A DNA stretch of 64,000 bases from Solanum dulcamara (taxonomy: Eukaryota; Streptophyta; Magnoliopsida; Solanales; Solanaceae), in the NCBI RefSeq assembly GCF_947179165.1, contig NC_077240.1, forward strand, positions 48,730,501 through 48,794,500, in the 5' to 3' direction. Shown one piece after another: positions 56,961-64,000 of this stretch; the stretch's first letter is position 1, and each line of letters begins with the position of its first letter. The position numbers were made by a program, and so were the translations under genes. The notes under the pieces are model-generated. The model had not been told where the DNA came from and ran no database searches. It saw only the letters and a program-made list of their open reading frames with translations.

Positions 56961-57556
56961 AGTCGAGATTCCCATCCCCCGTAACAAGCTATCAAGCCTC
57001 TGATGCTCCTCTTCGTTTAAGCCATTATACAACTCCTCTTAATTCAACTTAAAACACCTTAGGTATGCTATCTTGCTCTATTACTCAGATCTTCTTTCTA
57101 GTTTTATTACCCCACATTATACTGTAATGCTTACACAAACGTGTGTAGGTACGTAGAGCCATTCAGAAAATGCTTTAGTGTCACTATACTAGCGGCTTAC
57201 CTCCTTCGGTCGAGGTCAGAAGAGGTCAGGGCTCCACTATGACTTTTTTCCTTAATACCAATTATATCTTAATAGTTTTGCCTCGAACCACCTTACACTT
57301 TTCCTTAATCGATTCTAAATATGGCCATGACACTACTATTACCGACTTCTTTTTATCGAGTAATCCCTTGACCTTACTCTTAATATGCCAATGTTTGTAG
57401 GCCGCACAACTATTCTTGTGCTATTTGCATGAAGTGCATTCCATTTTAGTCATAATCTTTTTTTTTTGCTCTTGGCTTACTCTGTTCCATATGTGCCATT
57501 GCACTAACACGCACTTACAATCTCTTTTTGTCATACTGGTTTCGTTCCCTTTTTCA
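56961..57556. other. Unassigned interior of element B before the 5S-like segment
   Basis: Collinear with 20101-20710 in A. Stops in all frames; nothing recognised. Confidence 0.5.
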
Positions 57557-57658
57557 CTTCCCAGGGGGTCACCCATCCCACTGCTACTCTTACCCAAACA
57601 CGCTTAACTTCGGAGTTTTGACAAAATCCGGTGCATTAGTGCGGGTATGATCGCGTTC
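57557..57658 (-). rRNA. Truncated 5S rRNA-derived segment inside element B
   Basis: Aligns without gaps to about nucleotides 1-102 of plant 5S rRNA (recalled), with roughly 15 differences, so it is nearer to 5S than the copy in A. CACTAATGCACCGGAT, ACTCCGAAGTTAAGCGTG and GGATGGGTGACC are intact. The internal-promoter box A has one change and box C two or three. The last ~17 nucleotides are missing. Position and orientation match the copy in A, so the segment predates their divergence. Confidence 0.88.
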
Positions 57659-59580
57659 ATCCCTTATGGGGTCTCGTTTGAAGTTTAAGCGTTCCTATTT
57701 ACATACGATAGCGTCAGTTGATTTTCTCTTACGCTTGTACTTCTCTTGTCCACTTTCCCCTTTTTAGGGTGTACCCATGTCATCCTCCATTTATTTTTAA
57801 CTATTCACACGCGAATGATTCTTACTCCAACATATTTAACGTGCTGTACTATATCTACATCTTCTGTTAAATCATCCCCACGTTAGGTTGCCTTTCTAGG
57901 AAACCCTAGCATAACCGTAGGGTGTTTTAGTATTCGCAATGTATCATATAAAATCACATCTAATGATTGATACTCGAGTAATATCTGTAATGTAGCAGTG
58001 CATTCAAAGCCACATTCCATTCATCCCAATCAGTAATTAGCGAGGGCTCATAATTGGTGCAAATTCCCCACTCGAGTGTACTTATACTTTAATGACTCAT
58101 GTTTCAAGCTTCGTCATTATACTAACTTTATTCCCATGGATACATCTTATTCTTCTAATAACCTCGTAATACAGCAGTTGTTCTACAAATCGACATACCC
58201 TCTCCTTGCAGGATCTCACTAACCATCAAGGTGGAGTCACGTATATTAACTTCATTATGCCTTCTGAACTTTCGTCTTTGTCATGTGCTTCAGGCTCCCT
58301 TCTAATCCTTCTTAAAACCATATTAACTTCATTGTAATAGGGGCCTTATCTTATTACTCTTTCATCATACTATACTTTCAATTCGTAACTGTCTATCTCC
58401 CTTTTTGTTTGGTACTCATACTTAATTAATCACATCTATCTTAAACGCCTATATTATAACTTCTCTATTATTCCTCCAGCTCATTTCCATTTTTGGTTGG
58501 GCGCAAGGAATTCCATATTACTCTTTATTTCCTTGTACTAGCTATCTTTTTTGTCATCACACAACCTTTATTCAAAACTTTCCTTACTAAGCTTTACTTA
58601 TTCTCACAACGGTTTTTGTTATATTCACCTGGTACCCTGTTCACATTCAGTCCCATAGTATAACACCGCTTGACTTTCTTCACGATTCTTACTATGGGCT
58701 ACCTACCTTTCTTAGCTAGTATTATCCTTAATGTTTCACAAGCTGTCTTATTAACACTTCATATCCGTCACAATTCTTTATCCCTCGTACTCTTGTCTTA
58801 ATCATACTATTACTTCCTTCAACTATAACTTGTCATAGTTTATCCCTATGTATCACTTCAGGCAATGCCTTACTATATCATTTTATCCCGATCTATCAGT
58901 CCTCTCTAAGTCATCTTCTTTGGCTTATAGGTCCTTTATAACTTCGTTCTACTATTCCAGTATCGACCTCTAAGTTTCTATTGCCAATAACTCAGCAATT
59001 AACTTATTTCTCGAGTTCAGCCATACTCGTTTAGTCAAATCTCATCATTATTGCGAGAACAACCTTTCAAGACATACTACAACCCTGTATCTCATTCTCC
59101 TCTTATTTCTAGGAAAATTTGGGTAGAGTTTCCTCTGTATTTCTTACTATCTCAATAGCTGCACACAGAAAATACCAACAATGCCTCACAGGGCACACAC
59201 ATATATATTCGTATCGTATCATATCGCAGCCACCCAGGGCACACATATATATTCATATCATCTCATATCGTAGTCACACAGGGCGCCCACATTAGCAGTA
59301 TGAACATGGACTTACCTCGTATGTCCCCTCAAACTGCACCTGTTGCACTTTCTTGTATAATTTTCCTTTCATTTTCCAACTTTATATATCAATTGTATTG
59401 CAACACCTTACCTGAAATAGGTCCTTCGTGCCTTTGCTTACCTGCGTGCTTCGTAACATCCAATATTGTCAGTTACCTTCTTCTATTGGCGTTGTCCTCC
59501 TGCTAAAATCGCAGGTTAGTATGAGGAATTTCATTTCCTATGGCTCGGCTCTATCGCACGATCTTAGATATGAAAGAAAG
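57659..59580. other. Unassigned interior of element B, shared with A
   Basis: Collinear with 20813-22750 of A, with indels (extra ~100 bp around 58140-58230 in B; missing sequence around 58580). No frame or domain recognised. The right end is the leader near the primer site. Confidence 0.55.
59187..59290 (-). repeat. Short tandem repeat in the leader of element B
   Basis: About 2.3 copies of a ~45-bp unit with CACAGGGCACACA..TATATTC; equivalent to 22390-22495. Confidence 0.78.
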
Positions 59581-59687
59581 TAACATCCTAAATGTCCTAT
59601 AGCCTCCTATCTATAGATGTGGTGCACAACACACCGATAAACAAGACTCTACTAGACACGGTCTGTAGACACTCCAAGGACGAACTG

Positions 59688-59702
59688 CTCTGATACTACT
59701 TC
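59688..59702 (-). other. Primer binding site of element B, one mismatch
   Basis: CTCTGATACTA (59688-59698) versus CTCTGATACCA in A and H, four bases from the LTR. Confidence 0.82.
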
Positions 59703-61842
59703 TGTCACGACCCAACCTCGTAGGCCGCGACTGGGGTCCGACCTGGACCCACGTATACCTACCTATCAGTTGTAGTAAAATTGAACCATGAACAAGGTGA
59801 TACAACTCATACAAAACTCCAATGAGTTAAAACTTTTCCGTGTACGTATGGCCTCCTTTACTCGTCTCATAACACATAAGGGCATGCAAGCCGACAAGGC
59901 TGCTATAACAAAAAAACATTCACAACATGCCGTATAGGCACAATCGAAACGAACTCACAAACAACCCACATCCATATGTCTATAGACCTCTAGGAATAGT
60001 AACAGCAACATATGGCGGGACAGGGACCCCGCCGTACCCCTGAATGTACAAATATATACATTAAGTGACCAGTATCAAAAATTAAGCTCCAGAACAGTGA
60101 AGCACTTCCGACATAGCTGAGAGGAACTCCTAAGCTAACGGATCTCCAGAATAAACATCTGTACCTGCGGGCATGAAATGCAGCCCCTCGAGAAAAAGAG
60201 GGGTCAGTACGATATATGTACTGAGTATGTAAAGCATAACACATCGTAACTGAGGCCATAACTAAAATAGGGATGCAGGGGACAAGTATAACAACTTAAC
60301 GAATTGCTGTACCTGCACCTTAGGACACGTAAATCATACACATCATCATATGTTGTGCCCGGCCCTCTAGTAAACTCGGTGTCATAAGCATTTTCTTACC
60401 ACATCCAACCAACAACAACAACCTGCATCTCATATACAAGTAGAACATGGCAGCATTACACAATATAAACTCCACCCAACTTGCTGAAAATTGTAATACC
60501 AAAATAGGGTTTCTAGTTTCTATTTTGCGAAATCTTTAACCATACGAAGAGTGGAATCTTGTGGCTGCAACAAGAAGCTCCCAAACCTATTTTAGAACAC
60601 ATTTAGACCTTTCAACAGACACCACACAACCATAAGCAGCCTCCAAACACACCACGCCTCACTTCGACTACAATTTAACTACGGCGACTTCAATTTAGAT
60701 TGTTTCTTTCGCTGAGCATCCCCACGTTTTTTTCATACTTACAGCAGTATAAAAGGTACATAATACACTCCATAACAACCTCATAAAGTCCAAATTTAAA
60801 TGAGAAACCTTACCTTACCCGAAATTTGCCAAAACACGCCAAAACCCGCCTAGGAAAATCTCTTGATGTGCTGAAACGGAGTGGACTGTTTGCTGTCCGT
60901 TTGGTGCTGCTCCAAACATTAAATTAACATTATAAACACACTAATAACATGTAAAAACCCTTAAAAATGTGGGAGAAGAGAATCAAGCCATAGCTTATCA
61001 AATGGCCTTCAAAACACGCTGAAAAATTAACTTCGGAACCTTCTTGACGCGGCTGAAAGGTTGTGGCTGCTTGTTACTCATTTTTGCTGCCCCAAATAGG
61101 TAAGCTACGTTTTTAACCACCTCCACTTGATATAATAATACTTTATCTAATTAATTTACGGAGAGAAATCGGGACGTACCTATTTTTCTCCTCCAAGCCG
61201 TCATGTTTTTCTCTCTTGTTCTAGGGTTTGTTCTTGAGTTTTTTGCTGAAGCTTAATGGATCAGAACTGAAGTATAAGACACATATACATGTATATATGT
61301 GGTCCTAGGAGGTTACACGTTTCATCCCCATATGGTGACACGTGTCCATCCCCTATTGGGACACGGATCCATGCCTTACCCCTAGGCTGCCACGTGTCCT
61401 TGTGGGCCCCACCTCCCAAGTAGGTGGGTCACCTACTTGAACCTAAGTAGGTGAGTCACCTGCTTGCTTGAGGTCTGCCATATGTCGCTCCTCCATTGGC
61501 TTCCATGTCATCTTTTCCCCTTCCTCGTGGGTTCGTAATCTCGTCTTATTTTAGGAGCCTATGTAATCCATGCTACGTAAGCTTGGTATGTCCTTAAGCA
61601 ACTCAAGTATGTAAGACGTCTAAGTTGGTATCTTACGTAGGTAAATCGAGTCCTACGACTCATTATTTGGCCTCCAATTCCTTTCGGATTCTTATGACTC
61701 CATTTCCAACCTTCCTTCTCACGAGGTATCACAATTTTCTTTCCTTAGAGTTGTTTGATAGTGTCGTAGCTTATCTAGCTCACATGATAGTGTCTAAGGA
61801 ACTTAAGAAGACATTCCGAGCTCGAGAGTGTGGGGTGTAACA
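59703..61842 (-). repeat. 5' LTR of element B (2140 bp, internally deleted)
   Basis: Same ends as 52394-56065, but the sequence corresponding to about 53090-54621 is missing. The junction is at ~60397 (TTTTCTTACCACATCC). The net length difference, 1532 bp, equals the deleted segment exactly. It lacks most of the small-hairpin array and the 20-bp triplicate, but keeps the module (60184-60230), TATA and G-boxes. Confidence 0.93.
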
Positions 61843-63301
61843 TCCACTTCATCGAATGACCTTATAATAGTCCAACAATTACAACAACACTATATCCTTA
61901 ACTACTTTTAGTCCTTCAATTCAAAAAGAATTTAGTCCTTCAATTTAACAAGAATAACAACCCACCCAAAGCATCCCCTAACTAAAAACATAAAGAGATG
62001 CCCGATACTCTCATGAACACCTACGAACATGCCAAATAGACCATCTACGTTCATTATACATTACTTAATACATTCTTTTCGTCAAGTTCATGAACTACTC
62101 CAACAATAACACGTTAACAACATCACCTTCTTATGTGCAAGAAAATTACATTAACATCATATAAACTTCTACAACAGCCCACACAATAATTACAACTTCT
62201 ACTTTAACCATTTAATTCCTTCATTCTCATTACATAACCCATGACAATAACAACCAAAATATTAATCCAATTCAACTCACCGACTTTAATTAAAACAGCC
62301 CCTACGGTTTCAACAATATTCCAACGCCCACATACGTAATTTTATATATCCAATTCACTTTTACACATTCACAACACATCCAAATTTATCCTAAAACATA
62401 TAAAATATGATTAATTCTTACCTTAACAAGTTGGTTTCTTAAGGTTGCTGAAACTTGTGGATTACACGTTAGGCCTTCTTCCTTCTCCAATTATTAGTTC
62501 ATGTTGTTAATCACCTCCAATTAATCAAAAACTACCTTACAAAATTTATGTGGGGATCGGAATTTGGGAGCTTGATTTGCTCAACCATGGCCGTGAGTTG
62601 CCATGGCTTGGACTCTCCTTGTTTTTCTCTATATTTCTAATGGTTGAAGATGAAAGAAATGAGCTTCTTAGTCATCAAATTAAGTATATATAGGTTGACT
62701 AGGGGTTGGACACGTGTCCACTTTTATGACATGTGTCCATTGTTGACATGTGTCCCATTATCATTCACACACCAATCAGATTCTGCCACATGTCTTGGTG
62801 GGGCCCACTTAGTGGTCTAATTAAGTTAATTAATCATAATTAATCACTAATCCCTACTTAATTCCTGCCACAAGTTTGTAAGTAATTGCATCACCCACTT
62901 GCCCTTTTCATTTAAAATGTAGCCCACCTATTTTAAGTAGGTGCATCTACTTGTTCTTTTCGTAGGTTAGCAATTAGTCTTATCTTAAGAGCCTGTATGA
63001 TCCTTGCTATTTAAGATAGACGTGTAATCAAGTAGCTTAATTATGTAAGACATCCATACTAGTATCTTAAGCAAGTAGGTGGATTACTATGACAAATTAT
63101 TTGACCTTGAACCCATTTCAAATCCTTCCAAACCTATTTCAAACCATGACTACCCATATAGAACTAGTCTATGCAAAATATGAGGCGTTACAACCTCCCC
63201 TCCTTAGGATCATTTTGATAACGTCATGGATAACATGGATCACATGGAAGCTTTAGAGAAGCTTAAAAACATTCAAATGTACAAAAGTATGGGATATAAC
63301 A
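61843..63301 (-). repeat. 3' LTR of element C, right part (U3)
   Basis: Continues the C LTR after B and ends GGGATATAACA at 63301, before a polypurine complement. It holds a clear TATA box and CACGTG/CATGTG boxes. A TTACAACCTCCCCTCC string near 63188 resembles an LTR end but is not followed by pol. Confidence 0.85.
62685..62756 (-). promoter_or_regulatory. TATA box and G-box-like cluster of the C LTR
   Basis: CTATATATA (minus strand, 62685-62693), then GGACACGTGTCC, GACATGTGTCC and GACATGTGTCCC within 65 bp upstream in element sense. It is about 610 bp from the U3 start. Confidence 0.6.
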
Positions 63302-64000
63302 TCCTTTCCCCCTTTAGAACATTCATTCTCAAATGTTAACTAGACTCATAAGGTCTTACAAGGATTCCGAGAAGTCTTTGTAATAGTTATCACATATAGT
63401 TTTTTTATTAATCAATATAACCAATTTAGGGGTTTAGAGTACCTATGGTTATAGGGAACAAGTGAGGATACTTGTTCTTTATCTCCTTTTTGTCTTTCTA
63501 GTTCATCTCTTCTCTATTTTTGTTTTGCCACAATACTTTGACAGAAGTCACGTCCTTGGTACACAACCATCTGACTTGGCGATCGAGTATAGCCATAGGG
63601 TTTTCCTCATAGGACAGATCCTTCGTCACTTGGATATCATCAATGGGGAATACTTTAGAGGGATCACCAATACATTTGTGAAGCATCGACACATGAAAGA
63701 CTGGGTGCACTTCTTTCAAATTACATGGTAGGTCCAACTCATATGCAACCTTGCCCACCTTACAAATAATCTGATAAGGCCCAATGTACCTCGGGCTAAG
63801 TTTTCCTTTCTTGCCGAATCTCATTACACCCTTCATGGGTGACACCTTCAAGAACACCCAATTATTAACCTAAACCTCTAAGGATCGTTGTCGATTATCA
63901 GCATATGATTTATGTCGATTCTAGGCCTCTAATAGTCTCTCCTGAATGAGCTTCACTTTATTAATAGATTGCTGAATCATGTTTGGGTCTATTAGTTTAG
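63302..64000 (-). pseudogene. pol: Polypurine tract and integrase C-terminal part of element C
   Basis: Purine tract complement at 63302-63320. The 63498-63857 frame has [40 protein letters not shown] (GPY/F-type module), VFHVSMLHKC, then DRQVRWLCTKDVTSVKVLW and a stop inside the chromodomain-like end. Upstream to the window edge, sense continues through two stops (MIQQSINKVKLIQERL, HKSYADNR). The remaining pol lies beyond the window. Confidence 0.88.

Larger units (their letters stand above)
52394..61842 (-). mobile_element. Element B: sister of A, non-autonomous gypsy retrotransposon
   Basis: LTRs of 3672 bp (52394-56065) and 2140 bp (59703-61842) around a 3637-bp interior collinear with that of A: integrase-tail remnant, 5S-like segment, unassigned DNA, tandem repeat, leader, primer site. 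The flanking five bases are TACAC and TCCAC, a target duplication with one mismatch. It sits inside the LTR of C. The shorter right LTR has one internal deletion. Confidence 0.92.
50651..64000 (-). mobile_element. Element C: gypsy retrotransposon, split by B, runs past window end
   Basis: Its left LTR is in two parts (50651-52393 and 61843-63301, about 3.2 kb together), followed by the polypurine tract and the end of pol on the minus strand. The other LTR lies beyond the window. The five bases before it are GTGAG. It inserted into the protease of D. Confidence 0.85.

Noticed and set aside
63181..63215. A second LTR end at TTACAACCTCCCCTCCTTAG
   Set aside because: It resembles an LTR/polypurine junction, but what follows is still U3-like sequence with the real end at 63301 and pol beyond it.

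Overview
The window is plant nuclear DNA made almost entirely of nested Ty3/gypsy LTR retrotransposons. I found no host protein-coding gene. The long LTRs, primer sites matching plant initiator tRNA-Met (TGGTATCAGAG), D/D(35)E integrases with a C-terminal chromodomain-like tail, and LTR ends of the TGTAACA...GTGACA type point to Tekay/Del-like chromoviruses of a dicot. The LTR style suggests Solanaceae, but that is inference. One fragment (J) is Athila-like, with a tRNA-Asp-type primer site.

Layout, left to right. 1-2902: plus-strand LTR and broken gag of element M, with a second LTR remnant inside it. 2903-6490: minus-strand element L, an LTR plus remnants of its pol 3' end. 6679-8080: plus-strand pol remnant G. 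8081-13351: minus-strand patchwork E, with an inverted integrase fragment inside. 13352-15779 and 26375-27401: one plus-strand pol (F) split by element A (15780-26374, minus), which has 3.45-kb LTRs and a perfect TATGT target duplication. 27402-33799: plus-strand, internally deleted element K. 33800-35945: Athila-like fragment J. 35946-36433 and 45813-48382: element I, split at its primer-site/LTR boundary by element H (36434-45807). H is the youngest and most complete element, with two 2155-bp LTRs, a CCATT duplication and long gag-pol frames. 48383-49263: an LTR fragment. 49380-50650: plus-strand gag-protease remnant D, hit by element C (LTR 50651-52393 plus 61843-63301, interior running off the window). 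C's LTR is itself split by element B (52394-61842), a sister of A.

How it works together. H has gag, protease, reverse transcriptase, RNase H, integrase and chromodomain-like regions, but is broken by one stop codon, one frame break and a degraded zinc knuckle. A, B, K, L and E are deletion derivatives that keep LTRs and/or the end of pol but lack most enzymes, so they would have needed proteins in trans.

The most unusual observation is a 102-nt segment resembling plant 5S rRNA, in sense orientation, in the same internal position of both A (20711-20812) and B (57557-57658), beside about 2 kb of unrecognised sequence shared by the two. Other signals are a hairpin-plus-palindrome module at a similar place in LTRs of otherwise unalike families, arrays of small hairpins in the A/B/C LTRs, G-box clusters next to TATA boxes, a mosaic LTR (L), a 114-bp piece of LTR fused into the K gag start, and a non-coding segment of about 285 bp shared by K and L. 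All alignments and identity figures were made by eye; the 5S reference was recalled from memory.
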